A stretch of DNA of 39,144 nucleotides from Myxacorys almedinensis A (GCF_010091945.1 NZ_WVIE01000034.1:1-39144), one strand, 5' to 3'. Positions 1-9,268 are shown, counted from the first letter of the stretch. Notes: generated by a model not told the origin, from the sequence alone. A program made the numbers and translations.

Positions 1-179
1 AGTGTTACTTTCTCTGATTCATCTGACTTCTATTTGATTCTTGACTTTCAACATAATCGCTTGCGGGTAACTCGAAGAGATCGCCCTGCCATCTCTCAAC
101 TCAGGTGTTCATTCTCTAGACCCCTGTGATAACATTATAAACTGGCGTAATCATTACCACGATAGGACGACTCATCCCA

Positions 180-449
180 ATGGCACTGCTGCAAGAGCGC
201 AAACAAGAAATCATCTCCGACTACCAGGTTCACGAAACCGACACTGGTTCTGCTGATGTCCAGGTGGCGATGCTAACCGAACGCATCAACAAACTCAGCC
301 TACATCTCAGAACCAACAAAAAAGACCACTCCTCCCGCGCTGGTTTGCTAAAGCTCATCGGTCGGCGGAAGCGGCTGCTGGCATACGTAATGAAAGAAGA
401 TCCCTCCAAGTATCGCGCCCTGATTGGTCGTCTTGGTATTCGCGGTTAG
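180..449 (+). CDS. rpsO: 30S ribosomal protein S15
   Basis: This 89-aa protein matches S15 over its full usual length. It shows the N-terminal [23 protein letters not shown] segment in parts ([17 protein letters not shown]), the [19 protein letters not shown] core and the RRKRLLAY helix typical of the family. S15 binds the central domain of 16S rRNA early in small-subunit assembly. The start is the ATG at 180, with a modest AGGA about 12 nt upstream. The 179 bp before it are non-coding and AT-rich enough to hold the promoter, but I could not fix -35/-10 boxes. The PAM68-like gene starts only 11 nt after the stop, so the two are probably co-transcribed. Confidence 0.98.
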   Translation: MALLQERKQEIISDYQVHETDTGSADVQVAMLTERINKLSLHLRTNKKDHSSRAGLLKLIGRRKRLLAYVMKEDPSKYRALIGRLGIRG

Positions 450-460
450 GTTATTTTCCT

Positions 461-1006
461 ATGTCCTCCGAACCCAAAGCATCTGAAAGCGACGATTTGC
501 AAGGGCAAGATCCGCCAGGGTCAGCCTCACCCAGTTCGCGCGATCGCTTACCTTTTGAGCCAACTCGCAAGAAAGACGCCAGCCCCGCCAAGCCCCCTGC
601 GATTGGCGGAGCGCGTAATTCTGCCAAACCTGCTGCATCGGCACCGAGAAAAGAGCGCCCCGCCCCACGAAAAGAAGGACTGCAAATTCCCGATGTGGTC
701 AGCCGCAGAATGGCAGGGCGCATGGCGTTTTTTTGTGGCATTCCCACGAGTCTTGGAATGCTCACGTTTGTGGTGAGTTATTTTATCGTGACGAAGGGAT
801 TATTCAAACTGCCAAATTCAGCCGTTTTGCTAGTCAGCCTAGGATTTTTTGGGTTGGGGGTCATCGGTCTATCCTATGGTTTCCTGTCTGCATCGTGGGA
901 TGAAGAGCACCCTGGTAGTTTACTGGGGGCTAAAGAGTTTTCAACCAATCTTGGGCGACTGACGGATGCTTGGAAGGCAGCGCGGAACGAAAAGACTCAG
1001 GATTAG
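461..1006 (+). CDS. PAM68-family protein (DUF3464), photosystem assembly
   Basis: The protein is 181 aa. Residues 1-80 are a charged, Pro/Ala/Ser-rich, probably disordered stretch. They are followed by two hydrophobic segments at about 92-115 and 120-145, and a short soluble tail with SASWDEEHPGSLLGAKEF. This order (disordered N-terminus, a basic segment reading VVSRRMAGRMAFFCGIPTSLG, two membrane spans, a WDE-containing tail) is that of cyanobacterial PAM68/DUF3464 proteins. From family knowledge these are thylakoid membrane factors for photosystem II assembly linked to chlorophyll insertion into CP47. It lies 11 nt after rpsO on the same strand, a plausible translation-linked pair. Function is by family resemblance. 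Confidence 0.85.
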   Translation: MSSEPKASESDDLQGQDPPGSASPSSRDRLPFEPTRKKDASPAKPPAIGGARNSAKPAASAPRKERPAPRKEGLQIPDVVSRRMAGRMAFFCGIPTSLGMLTFVVSYFIVTKGLFKLPNSAVLLVSLGFFGLGVIGLSYGFLSASWDEEHPGSLLGAKEFSTNLGRLTDAWKAARNEKTQD

Positions 1007-1547
1007 ACAAGGCGCGATCGCTAAAAACGAAGTTCAGTTAAAGCGCTGCGATCGCTAGCAGTCCCAAGCTCTTGGATAAGGGCAATAAATTGATAAATAT
1101 TTTGACGCATTTTGCTGAAATCGCTTGAGCATCCCTACACCGCTGAAGCGATCGCAGTAACTGCGTACTTTTCCTGCGATCTAATCGAGGGCTGCGGCTT
1201 GCTAAATCGCTGAGCCATTGCCCTGGGTTTTCACCGAGCACTGATGTCTTTTGGCATAAGAACCGTAATAGTACTGACGTTGCACGAACACAGCATCAGT
1301 ATGGGACGATCTCATCAGCATTTTCCTTAAGCAATATTACTTAAATTTTCTATCAATCTTTTTAGCTTATTTAAACCTCTCATAAGTTGCAAGCTAAGTG
1401 AAAAAGTTTTGTTTTACTTTTCCTTCACAATAGTCAAGCTTTTCAGTAGTTTTACCTTTTAGCTTGTCAGGTAAATTTGCGGAATGCGATAGTCTCCGGA
1501 AGTAGTGAATTATTCACTGTGTTCTTCAGAAAATATGTTGGAGATTT
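1007..1547. other. intergenic region, no convincing gene
   Basis: This 541-bp gap contains several HIP1-like GCGATCGC sites between 1016 and 1160 and is AT-rich after about 1320. A 67-codon minus-strand frame at 1038-1241 has no recognisable domain or ribosome site. A perfect dyad lies at 1504-1518, just before the glycosyltransferase gene and listed separately. I found no tRNA or clear terminator. Confidence 0.6.
1504..1518. promoter_or_regulatory. perfect dyad upstream of glycosyltransferase gene
   Basis: AGTGAAT-T-ATTCACT is a perfect 7-bp-arm palindrome with a one-base centre, ending 29 bp before the ATG at 1548. Its position suits an operator for a dimeric regulator, but nothing identifies the regulator and a chance palindrome in AT-rich DNA cannot be excluded. 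Confidence 0.3.
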
Positions 1548-2615
1548 ATGGTAGCAGGTTATACCATTTCAGTGTTTACGAGTTTGCACAGTTCAGATTG
1601 GCGCTGGATTGAGCCAGAAACACAACATCAGGTTCGATGGCTATTTCACTATGCAAAACCCCAGTCACTACTAGAACGGCTCATAACCCGACCAAACCTA
1701 TCCCGAATCACAGGAGTTTTTCGATGCGTCAAACAAGCGATGCGAGAACGGGCTGACCTCGTAGTGGTGCAGTGTCAGCGAGATGCCTTTTGGGCAGCGA
1801 TCGCAATGCGTCTACTTGGGGCAAAAATGCCGCTCATTGCCTACGCTTTTCACTTTGATGGATTGCCAACAGGCTTGCGCTTTCGGGTGATGAAGTGGGC
1901 TTATTCACGAGTGCAGCGGTTTGCTGTCTACTCCGAATTTGAACGGCACCAGTATTCTCACTACTTTGGCATTCCCCTTGAGCGCTTCGAGTTCGTCCGA
2001 TGGGCGATTCGGGCATCAGAACCAGACATGGAAAACGAGCCACCCAAATTTTCTGGAACGTACATTTGTGCAGTTGGCAAAGATGGTCGAGACTATCCCA
2101 CCTTGGTGAAAGCGATCGCCCAGATGCCAGACCTCAATTTCGTCACCGTTTCCTATCCTTACAATCTTGCAGGGGTCACGATTCCGGCGAATCTCACCGC
2201 ACTGTATCAAATTCCCATGACCGACGCGATGAATATTGTCAAGCATTGCCAATTTATGGTCATGCCCTTAGAAGCTGAAGATACGGCTTGTGGGTTGATG
2301 ACTCTATTTTGGGCAATGCTCTGCCGCAAAGCTTGCATTTCAACCCGCTCTGTTTCAGTAGAAGAATATCTACCGGCAAACTATGAAACACCCCGCGTTG
2401 AGGCAGGTGATGTGCAAGGCTGGGTCGAGGCAATCAGAACCATGAGCCAGGATGAAGCTCTTCGTCACCGTTGCGGCGAAGTTGGCGAGAAGTTTGTCAC
2501 CGAAGAATGTTCCTATGACGTAGCACTCAAGGGCTGCCTTGAGATGTTCCGTAAAGAAGGCGTTGATGTTCGGTACGAGCCGGTGTTGCCTCAGATTAAA
2601 AGCGCGGTTATGTAG
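1548..2615 (+). CDS. glycosyltransferase, GT4/GT-B-like
   Basis: The 355-aa protein looks like a GT-B glycosyltransferase. An N-terminal half carries alternating strand/helix segments (LVVVQCQRDAFWAAIAMRLLG, then a segment ending RFAVYSEFERHQYSHYFGI). A C-terminal half has YICAVGKDGRDYPTLVKAIAQ, where GT4 enzymes carry the sugar-nucleotide-binding G-x-x-x-R-D-Y-x-x-L pattern, then MPLEAEDTACGLMTLFWAMLC at the position of the acceptor E-x-x-x-x-G loop. The start at 1548 has GGAG four bases upstream. It precedes the rfbBAC block on the same strand with a 241-bp gap, so a role in polysaccharide or glycolipid synthesis is likely. Donor and acceptor are unknown. Confidence 0.75.
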   Translation: MVAGYTISVFTSLHSSDWRWIEPETQHQVRWLFHYAKPQSLLERLITRPNLSRITGVFRCVKQAMRERADLVVVQCQRDAFWAAIAMRLLGAKMPLIAYAFHFDGLPTGLRFRVMKWAYSRVQRFAVYSEFERHQYSHYFGIPLERFEFVRWAIRASEPDMENEPPKFSGTYICAVGKDGRDYPTLVKAIAQMPDLNFVTVSYPYNLAGVTIPANLTALYQIPMTDAMNIVKHCQFMVMPLEAEDTACGLMTLFWAMLCRKACISTRSVSVEEYLPANYETPRVEAGDVQGWVEAIRTMSQDEALRHRCGEVGEKFVTEECSYDVALKGCLEMFRKEGVDVRYEPVLPQIKSAVM

Positions 2616-2768
2616 GCTTCTCGTTACCGGGAGCCGCCCCAGTTTACAGAAGAGGGTTTCTGGTCACAGCAAAGGTTATTCTCCGTAGTTTTGTCTCATT
2701 GCAAAGAACTTTAAAGCGGGAGTCAAGCATTGCTAGAGGTTAGCGATCGCAGCTTGCCGTAGTCCGAC

Positions 2769-2804
2769 ATTCACAGCCAAATCATTCACAGCCAAATTAT
2801 TCAC
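2769..2804. repeat. 15-bp tandem repeat upstream of rfbB
   Basis: ATTCACAGCCAAAT(C/T) occurs twice head to tail (2769-2783 and 2784-2798) and is followed by a partial third copy, ATTCAC. It ends about 53 bp before the rfbB start. It could be a slippage product in the leader or a protein-binding direct repeat. Confidence 0.6.
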
Positions 2805-2856
2805 CATGTCAAAGTCGAAGACATCAAGTTATGAAGATCAACGTTAGGTAGCTCTC

Positions 2857-3963
2857 ATGCAAACATATTTGGTTACAGGCGGAACCGGATTTATTGGCTC
2901 TAACTTCATTCTCAAGGCGAGACGAGAAGACTGGGCAACCGTCATCAATCTAGACAAGCTCACCTACGCCAGTCATCCTCAAACCTTAGCCTCATTATCT
3001 GACGACGCTGGCTACCAGTTTGTGCAAGGGGATATTGGCGATCCAAACTTAGTTCGTACCCTGCTCAATCAGTATCAGCCGGATGCCATTCTCAATTTTG
3101 CCGCAGAAAGCCACGTCGATCGATCGATCCTTAGCCCCCAAGACTTCATTCAAACGAATGTCGTCGGAACGTTCCATCTGTTAGAAGCGAGCAGAGTGTA
3201 CTGGGAACAGCTTGCCGTAGAGCGCAAAGCCCAGTTTCGCTTTCTGCATGTTTCAACCGATGAGGTGTATGGCTCGCTCAATCCGACTGATCCAGCCTTT
3301 CGAGAAGACACGCCCTACGCGCCCAACAGCCCCTATGCCGCCTCGAAAGCCGGATCAGATCATTTGGTGCGAGCCTATCACCATACCTACGGCTTACCAA
3401 CCCTCACCACCCATTGTTCCAACAATTATGGACCTCGGCAATTTCCCGAAAAACTCATTCCTCTGATAATTCTCAACGCGTTAGACGGAAAACCACTACC
3501 GATCTACGGAGATGGGCAGAACGTGCGGGATTGGCTGTATGTGAGCGATCACTGTGATGCGATCGAGCGGGTGTTGCGTCACAGCCTAGTTGGTGAAACT
3601 TACAACATTGGTGGACGCAACGAGTTGACGAATCTAGCTGTAGTAGAGCAGATTTGCTCGATTTTAGATGACCTCGCTCCGAAGCCCAACTTCAACCATT
3701 CGTCCCTGATCACCTTCATCCAAGACCGTCCGGGGCACGATCGGCGCTATGCGATCGATTGCAGCAAAATTCAGCGCGATTTGGGATGGCAACCCGCAGA
3801 AAGCTTTGAGAGCGGATTGCTCAAAACAGTGCAGTGGTATCTAGCCAACGCTCGGTGGATCGAGCAAGTGCGATCGGGAGCTTACCAATCCTGGATTACG
3901 CAAAACTACTGCGATCGCGCCGTTAAGTCCCCCCTTCAAGCATCAGTTGAGACTCCACCCTAA
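2857..3963 (+). CDS. rfbB: dTDP-glucose 4,6-dehydratase
   Basis: The 368-aa protein is an extended short-chain dehydrogenase. The NAD-binding motif [10 protein letters not shown] sits at residues 7-16. STDEVYG carries the catalytic Thr/Asp/Glu and YAASKAG supplies the Tyr160-xxx-Lys164 pair. [15 protein letters not shown] and [16 protein letters not shown] are RmlB signatures. It converts dTDP-glucose to dTDP-4-keto-6-deoxyglucose, the second step to dTDP-rhamnose. It is the first gene of a tight rfbB-rfbA-rfbC run (gaps of 23 and 6 nt). The C-terminus (about residues 345-368) runs past the core and is poorly conserved in character. I am confident in the enzyme assignment. Confidence 0.97.
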   Translation: MQTYLVTGGTGFIGSNFILKARREDWATVINLDKLTYASHPQTLASLSDDAGYQFVQGDIGDPNLVRTLLNQYQPDAILNFAAESHVDRSILSPQDFIQTNVVGTFHLLEASRVYWEQLAVERKAQFRFLHVSTDEVYGSLNPTDPAFREDTPYAPNSPYAASKAGSDHLVRAYHHTYGLPTLTTHCSNNYGPRQFPEKLIPLIILNALDGKPLPIYGDGQNVRDWLYVSDHCDAIERVLRHSLVGETYNIGGRNELTNLAVVEQICSILDDLAPKPNFNHSSLITFIQDRPGHDRRYAIDCSKIQRDLGWQPAESFESGLLKTVQWYLANARWIEQVRSGAYQSWITQNYCDRAVKSPLQASVETPP

Positions 3964-3986
3964 ATTACCCAATCAAGGAGCAAATT

Positions 3987-4937
3987 ATGAAAGGCATTAT
4001 TTTGGCAGGCGGTTCTGGCACTCGGCTTTATCCCCTAACTCAAGTGGTGAGCAAGCAACTGATGCTTGTGTATGACAAGCCGATGATTTACTATCCGTTG
4101 TCAACGCTGATGTTGGCAGGCATTCGAGAAATTTTAATCATCTCCACTCCGGCTCATCGCCCCTTGTTCGAGCACCTTTTGGGCGATGGCAGCCAGTGGG
4201 GGCTAGAGTTTAGCTATATCGAACAACCCAAGCCTGAGGGTTTGGCGCAAGCACTGGTTTTAGGTCAAGACTTTATCGGTAATCAGCCGGTCTGCCTTGT
4301 GCTGGGCGATAATCTGTTTTACGGTCATGGCTTTGTCGATGTTCTGGCGCGTGCGGCTCAGCTTCAAGACGGAGCGTTAGTGTTTGGCTATCGAGTAGCA
4401 GAGCCACAACATTATGGCGTTGTTGAGTTTGATGCTGTAGGTCAGGCGATTAGCCTAGAAGAAAAGCCCGTGCATCCAAAGTCGAATTATGCAGTTCCGG
4501 GCATTTATTTTTATGATGCTCAGGCATCTGCGATCGCAGCGACCCTCACCCCATCCCCTCGCGGTGAGCTAGAAATCACAGACTTAAACCGGGCATATCT
4601 AAACCGGGGTCAGCTTCAGGTTGAGTTGTTGGGTCGAGGGTTTGCTTGGCTCGATACGGGAACCTACGAAAACCTACACCAAGCGTCGAGCTTCATCCAA
4701 ATGCTAGAACATCGGCAAGGACTCAAAGTCGCCTGCGTCGAAGAAATTGCTTACCTTCAGGGTTATATTGACGCAGAGCAACTGTATCAGCTTGCTCAAC
4801 CTTTAGCCAAAAGTACTTATGGTAAGTATTTGATGGATCTCCTTGCCAGCAACAATGATCCGGTCAATCTTTCCAGAAAGCGCACACTAGACCACGCCAT
4901 GATGGAACGCCTAGTTCCCCAATTGGTTGGAGGTTGA
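3987..4937 (+). CDS. rfbA: glucose-1-phosphate thymidylyltransferase
   Basis: The 316-aa protein has the nucleotidyltransferase signature [11 protein letters not shown] near its N-terminus. It also has [34 protein letters not shown] with the metal-binding Asp, and a C-terminal helical part with [19 protein letters not shown]. It activates glucose-1-phosphate with dTTP, the first step to dTDP-rhamnose. It is some 20-25 residues longer than the usual RmlA of about 290 aa, with the extra at the C-terminus. A good ribosome site, AAGGAGC, lies upstream of the ATG. Its stop is 6 nt from the next start, so translation of rfbA and rfbC is probably coupled. Confidence 0.97.
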   Translation: MKGIILAGGSGTRLYPLTQVVSKQLMLVYDKPMIYYPLSTLMLAGIREILIISTPAHRPLFEHLLGDGSQWGLEFSYIEQPKPEGLAQALVLGQDFIGNQPVCLVLGDNLFYGHGFVDVLARAAQLQDGALVFGYRVAEPQHYGVVEFDAVGQAISLEEKPVHPKSNYAVPGIYFYDAQASAIAATLTPSPRGELEITDLNRAYLNRGQLQVELLGRGFAWLDTGTYENLHQASSFIQMLEHRQGLKVACVEEIAYLQGYIDAEQLYQLAQPLAKSTYGKYLMDLLASNNDPVNLSRKRTLDHAMMERLVPQLVGG

Positions 4938-4943
4938 GCCGCG

Positions 4944-5492
4944 ATGAAGGTGATCCCAACAGAAATTCCAGATGTGCTGATTCTTGAGCCGCATGTGTTT
5001 GGCGATGAGCGAGGCTTCTTTTATGAAAGCTATAACGAGCAAGCGTTTCTAGAGAAGGTGGGCATCTCTGAGCGTTTCGTGCAAGACAATCACTCTCGTT
5101 CGGCAAAAAATGTGCTGCGCGGCTTGCACTATCAAATTCAGCAGCCTCAGGGCAAATTGGTCAGGGCTGTGGTGGGTGAAATTTTTGATGTTGCGGTCGA
5201 TTTGCGGCAGCGATCGCGGTTTTTTGGTCAGTGGGTGGGGGTGCGGTTGAGCGCTCAAAACAAGCAGCAGCTTTGGGTTCCGGCAGGGTTTGGGCACGGC
5301 TTTGTCGTGGTGTCTGACTATGCTGAGGTGCTGTATAAAACCACTGATTTTTATGCACCTGCCCACGAGCGCAGCCTGCGGTGGGACGATCCAGACTTAG
5401 CGATCGCATGGGCACTAGAGGGTGAACCTAGGCTCTCTGCCAAAGATCAGGCAGGCAAGTGGCTTCGAGACGCAGAAGTATTTGACAAATAG
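4944..5492 (+). CDS. rfbC: dTDP-4-dehydrorhamnose 3,5-epimerase
   Basis: This 182-aa cupin-fold epimerase has the normal RmlC length and signatures. They include FGDERGFFYESYN, FVQDNHSRSAKNVLRGLHYQ with the catalytic His, GKLVRAVVGEIFDVAVDLR with the catalytic Asp, and PAGFGHGFVVVSD. It epimerises dTDP-4-keto-6-deoxyglucose at C3 and C5. The final reductase, RfbD, is not encoded in the window, so the rhamnose pathway seen here stops one step short. The reductase may be elsewhere on the chromosome. Confidence 0.97.
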   Translation: MKVIPTEIPDVLILEPHVFGDERGFFYESYNEQAFLEKVGISERFVQDNHSRSAKNVLRGLHYQIQQPQGKLVRAVVGEIFDVAVDLRQRSRFFGQWVGVRLSAQNKQQLWVPAGFGHGFVVVSDYAEVLYKTTDFYAPAHERSLRWDDPDLAIAWALEGEPRLSAKDQAGKWLRDAEVFDK

Positions 5493-5562
5493 TATCCCTG
5501 CTGCCTGCAATCCTGCGGAGCTTGGCAAAACCAATCGCACCATTAACAAAAGGAAAAATAAC

Positions 5563-6753
5563 GTGAACATGCAACCGATCTACAACGTTGGAATCATTGG
5601 TACAGGTTTCATTGGTACAGGCATTCTACTCGCCCTAGAAACCCAATCCGATCTCCAGGTGACTAAAGTGCTCACCAGAAGAAATTTGAGTGATTGTCAT
5701 GGTTTCCCCCGCAAAGACCTGCTCACCGATTCTGTTGCTGACTTGATTGATCATTGTGATTTAGTTGTCGAATGTTCTGGTGATGCTATTTACGCAACAG
5801 AGGTTCTTGATCAAGTTCTAGAGGCTCATCTTCCAGTCGTAACCATGGACTCTGAACTGCATGTGACAACCGGATCGTATCTCGCTAAAAAAGGTAAAAT
5901 TACGGAGGCGGAAGGCGATCAGCCGGGGTGTCTAGCAGCCCTCCGGGAAAATGCGGTGCAAATGGGATTTAAGCCGCTCGTGTATGGCAACATCAAGGGC
6001 TTTCTCAATCTGATGCCAACGCTCGAAGATATGCAATATTGGTCGCACAAGCAAGGAATTAGTCTTGATCAAGTGGCTTCGTTTACCGATGGGACAAAAG
6101 TTCAAATTGAGCAAGCGTTTGTTGCCAATGGGTTAGGGGCTGCCCTATACCAGCCCGGTTTGTTGGGGACAGTTGCCGAAGATATCCGCTCAGGGGGCGT
6201 TATTTTGGCAGATGCGGCAAAGCGGCTCGGTCAACCCATCAGTGACTATATTCTTTCACCCAAGTCGCCCGCCGGGGTCTTTCTGGTCGCAGAACACGAG
6301 GAGTCTCAAAACGCTTACTTGAGATACCTGAAAATGGGAGAAGGTCCGTATTATACGCTGGTACAAAATTTTCATTTGTGTCATTTAGAAGTTGCAAAAA
6401 CCATTAGAAGAATCGTTAATGGTGGTGACATTCTTTTGAACAACACAACCAATCCAAAAGCCGGAGTTGTTGCGGTTGCAAAACGATCGTTAGCTCCGGG
6501 AGATGCAATTAAACGCGGCATTGGTAGTTTTGATGTGAGAGGCATTGCAATAACGTTGGCAGATCACTGGAATCAGGTTCCCATTGGCTTATTGAGCGAT
6601 GCCGTCATTACTAAACCAATAGAGCCAGGGCAAATTCTTAGCTTCGATGATGTAGACCTTCAAGACACGCTGGCATTGAGAGCTTGGTTCGCCATTCGGG
6701 AGAGTTGTCGTGGGAAGGCTGTAGAAAAACAGACTGCTTTGGTAGCTGGGTGA
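5563..6753 (+). CDS. Rossmann + SAF-domain dehydrogenase (homoserine-dehydrogenase-like)
   Basis: The 396-aa protein opens with YNVGIIGTGFIGTGI, a GxGxxG dinucleotide-binding motif. Next come VVECSGDAIYATEV and VVTMDSELHVT, as in homoserine-dehydrogenase-like and MocA-like oxidoreductases. The C-terminal 90 residues (VVAVAKRSLAPGDAIKRGIGSFDVRG through PIEPGQILSFDDVDL) look like a SAF domain, the antifreeze/NeuB/FlgA type that caps sugar-acid and polysaccharide enzymes. I chose the GTG at 5563 because AAGGA lies 9 nt upstream; an ATG two codons on is the alternative. The frame stays open upstream into rfbC but lacks family character there. It follows rfbC by 70 nt, so an activated-sugar or sugar-acid oxidoreductase role is inferred. 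The substrate is unknown. Confidence 0.75.
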   Translation: MNMQPIYNVGIIGTGFIGTGILLALETQSDLQVTKVLTRRNLSDCHGFPRKDLLTDSVADLIDHCDLVVECSGDAIYATEVLDQVLEAHLPVVTMDSELHVTTGSYLAKKGKITEAEGDQPGCLAALRENAVQMGFKPLVYGNIKGFLNLMPTLEDMQYWSHKQGISLDQVASFTDGTKVQIEQAFVANGLGAALYQPGLLGTVAEDIRSGGVILADAAKRLGQPISDYILSPKSPAGVFLVAEHEESQNAYLRYLKMGEGPYYTLVQNFHLCHLEVAKTIRRIVNGGDILLNNTTNPKAGVVAVAKRSLAPGDAIKRGIGSFDVRGIAITLADHWNQVPIGLLSDAVITKPIEPGQILSFDDVDLQDTLALRAWFAIRESCRGKAVEKQTALVAG

Positions 6754-6958
6754 CTGGTACCCGGATGGGTCGCACTTCGGTATGGGGGTAACAGCCTCTT
6801 TCCTGCGTGCGATCGATCGCGCCATCGAATTACTCCCCAGCGAAAGGTTCAGAAGCCGTTTTTGCAGATCTGTTTTAGGATGGGTAGGCTCCCTCTACGC
6901 AGATGATCTTCAGGCGGCTGAGAAATCTGCTCATTCACATCCCAACAGGAACTTCACC

Positions 6959-8014
6959 ATGATCGTCGTAATGAAAGTTGGCTCCCCAGAAGCCGAGGTT
7001 TCGCGAATTGCTGAAGAATTTGTAAGCTGGGGACTAACGCCGGAAAAGATCGTCGGTCAGCACAAAGTGGTGATTGGTCTTGTGGGGGAAACGGTGTCTC
7101 TTGATCCGTTGCAGATTCAGGAAGTTAGCCCTTGGATTGAGCAAGTTTTGCGGGTTGAGCAACCCTTTAAACGGGCAAGCCGTGCCTACCGCCAGGGAGA
7201 AGCCAGCGAAGTTGCGGTTCCGACGCCCAATGGCACGGTGTCGTTTGGCGAGCATCATCCGATCGTGGTGGTGGCAGGACCATGCTCGGTGGAAAACGAA
7301 GCCATGATTATCGAAACGGCGCAGCGAGTCAGAGCGGCGGGGGCACAATTTCTACGGGGCGGGGCGTTTAAGCCTCGGACTTCGCCCTACGCTTTTCAAG
7401 GACATGGCGAAAGTGCGTTGGGATTGTTGGCGGCGGCGCGTGACGCGACCGGACTCGGCATCATTACCGAAGTGATGGATGCGGCAGATTTGGATGCGAT
7501 CGCAGAGGTTGCCGATGTGATCCAAATTGGGGCACGCAACATGCAAAATTTCTCGCTGCTCAAAAAAGTTGGCGCTCAAGACAAACCCATTTTGCTCAAG
7601 CGGGGCATGGCAGCCACGATCGAAGACTGGCTCATGGCAGCAGAATATATTTTGGCGGCTGGAAACTCAAATGTGATTCTCTGCGAACGCGGTATTCGCA
7701 CGTTTGATCGCCAATATGCCCGCAACACGCTCGATCTATCGGTGATTCCGGTGCTGCGATCGCTCACTCACCTGCCGATTATGATCGACCCAAGCCACGG
7801 CACGGGGCGAGCCGAATATGTCCCATCGATGGCAATGGCTGCGATCGCCGCGGGAACCGACTCGCTGATGATTGAAGTGCACCCAGACCCCAAGAAAGCC
7901 TTGTCTGACGGTCCGCAATCTCTAACGCCCGATCGCTTTGATGGGCTAATGCGCGAACTTGCTGTCATTGGCAACCCGTTGGGGCGCTGGGCAGGGCAAC
8001 CCGCAGTCGTTTAA
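6959..8014 (+). CDS. aroF: 3-deoxy-7-phosphoheptulonate (DAHP) synthase, class I beta
   Basis: This 351-aa enzyme has an N-terminal ferredoxin-like regulatory domain (MIVVMKVGSPEAEVSRIAEE, residues 1 to about 70) and a TIM barrel. The barrel shows VAGPCSVENEAMI, RGGAFKPRTSPYAFQG, LKRGMAATIEDWLMAAEYI and IDPSHGTGRAEYVPSMAMAA, which are PEP, metal and phosphate-binding segments of class I-beta DAHP synthases. It condenses PEP and erythrose-4-phosphate, the first shikimate step. The start at 6959 is chosen because it matches the family N-terminus and follows CAGGA. The frame extends upstream to 6782, but those 59 residues resemble nothing in the family. The N-terminal domain predicts feedback control by aromatic amino acids. 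Confidence 0.95.
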   Translation: MIVVMKVGSPEAEVSRIAEEFVSWGLTPEKIVGQHKVVIGLVGETVSLDPLQIQEVSPWIEQVLRVEQPFKRASRAYRQGEASEVAVPTPNGTVSFGEHHPIVVVAGPCSVENEAMIIETAQRVRAAGAQFLRGGAFKPRTSPYAFQGHGESALGLLAAARDATGLGIITEVMDAADLDAIAEVADVIQIGARNMQNFSLLKKVGAQDKPILLKRGMAATIEDWLMAAEYILAAGNSNVILCERGIRTFDRQYARNTLDLSVIPVLRSLTHLPIMIDPSHGTGRAEYVPSMAMAAIAAGTDSLMIEVHPDPKKALSDGPQSLTPDRFDGLMRELAVIGNPLGRWAGQPAVV

Positions 8015-8044
8015 ATTTCGTTTCTAACCGTCTTTCCAACTGTC

Positions 8045-9268
8045 TTAGTTGAGGTCTTGCAGATCGGTTAACTGCTGTTCAACAATTTGCAAAACCTGAC
8101 TTAGATTCGGCAGGACGGCTGAAGAGTCGCTAGGGAGCGAGAGTTTGGCTTGAGCGCGGCGATCGCGCAGTTCGCTAAGCTTCTTCTGCAATTCTTTCGC
8201 AATGCACAATGCATCTCGGCTGAGATTGGTTAGCTGTTGCTTCTGGTAAAACTTCAGTGCGGCTCCCCGCAAAATCTGCAATGTCGCTGCTTCGCCATCC
8301 ATGTTGGGCGTCATGCGGAGTCTGAGCAACACTCGATTTTTCTGACAAAGCCGCTCAATCTCAACCTGCTTAACGTCTCGAAGCGGAGTCATCGGTAGGT
8401 GAGTTAACTGTTTGAGTTCGTCGAGCAAGCCCTGAAATGCTGGTAAAGGAAGCTCGTTGATCACAGACTGTAACACGCCATTTTGGCTCCACAAGACTCG
8501 TCCATGGGTGGCTTGACGCTCTAGATAAAGCCGACCGATGCCATCTAGCAAAATGCGCCCAAGGAGTTCTTGCAGCAACTGAGCAGGAGGAAGCTGAGCG
8601 AGTATTTCGACAGCACTATTTAAATGTTGAGTACTCACTTCTAGGGTTGGCAGCGCACTTTCAAGCGCCACCCCTTGATCGGGCAGGGGGGTCAAAAGCG
8701 CGGCCCCATCCCCCTGAGACGGAACAAGGGATAGTGAGGGGGCATCTGAGGCGGCTTCGTAGTCCAACTCATCAGGGCTGGCGACAATATAGGTCTCTTT
8801 AGCATGAAAATCGATCGTGGCTTTCGGCGCAATCTTTTCCTGAATGTCAGATGTAGCACCTTCTGCGGGAGGCGACTGAGGCTGAAATGATGCGTTCTGC
8901 CGCTCTTGGCTGTAGTGCAAATAAGCTGACATTGCCCCATAGTGAGATTCCGATGAAATGCTTTGCGGAGCTAGCGTGTAGTTCATGAAGCCAACGAGCC
9001 GACGCACATATTCCAAGGCAGTCGCATCTTCTAACGTGACCATACCCAAACGCAGGCATCCTTCTTCGAGAGACAGAGGCAAAACTTGGTGATAGAGACA
9101 CGCCTCAAACGGCAGGACGCGATCGACAAGTTGAAAGGCGGTTTTGGTGTCCACGTCTACGGTTCCTTCTAAGTCAACGCTGAGTACCAGATGGGCTAGA
9201 TGAGGTGAAAAATTTGAATGGCGGTTTCTTCGGAGGGGCGTCTGCGAATCGCTCAGTGAAGCCAACAT
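8045..9268 (-). CDS. PilB/GspE N-terminal-domain protein lacking the ATPase domain
   Basis: The 407-aa protein has a GspE/MshEN-like N-terminal domain at about residues 47-118 (LVDRVLPFEACLYHQVLPLS, then GCLRLGMVTLEDATALEYV). A low-complexity linker at 120-220 follows. The next region, about 225-335, resembles the small N2 domain of PilB-type ATPases (ILLDGIGRLYLERQ with RVLWSQNGVLQ). A helical, charged tail closes it. There is no Walker A, Walker B or Asp box, so it cannot be a secretion ATPase. MshEN domains bind cyclic-di-GMP in some relatives, so a regulatory partner of type IV pili or secretion is possible (inference). The ATG at 9268 has no strong ribosome site. The gene is convergent with the DAHP synthase gene. 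Confidence 0.6.
   Translation of the reverse strand: MLASLSDSQTPLRRNRHSNFSPHLAHLVLSVDLEGTVDVDTKTAFQLVDRVLPFEACLYHQVLPLSLEEGCLRLGMVTLEDATALEYVRRLVGFMNYTLAPQSISSESHYGAMSAYLHYSQERQNASFQPQSPPAEGATSDIQEKIAPKATIDFHAKETYIVASPDELDYEAASDAPSLSLVPSQGDGAALLTPLPDQGVALESALPTLEVSTQHLNSAVEILAQLPPAQLLQELLGRILLDGIGRLYLERQATHGRVLWSQNGVLQSVINELPLPAFQGLLDELKQLTHLPMTPLRDVKQVEIERLCQKNRVLLRLRMTPNMDGEAATLQILRGAALKFYQKQQLTNLSRDALCIAKELQKKLSELRDRRAQAKLSLPSDSSAVLPNLSQVLQIVEQQLTDLQDLN

Noticed and set aside
1038-1241. 67-codon minus-strand frame after the PAM68-like gene
   Set aside because: No ribosome site, no domain, and rich in residues from GCGATCGC sites; not supported as a gene.
2616-2650. Hairpin after the glycosyltransferase stop
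   Set aside because: The stem relies on two G-T pairs and has no T run, so it is not called as a terminator.
5422-5562. N-terminal extension of the SAF dehydrogenase into rfbC
   Set aside because: The extra residues precede the Rossmann motif by too much and overlap rfbC; a ribosome site marks 5563.
6782-6958. N-terminal extension of the DAHP synthase frame
   Set aside because: The 59 residues do not resemble the family, and a good start with CAGGA lies at 6959.
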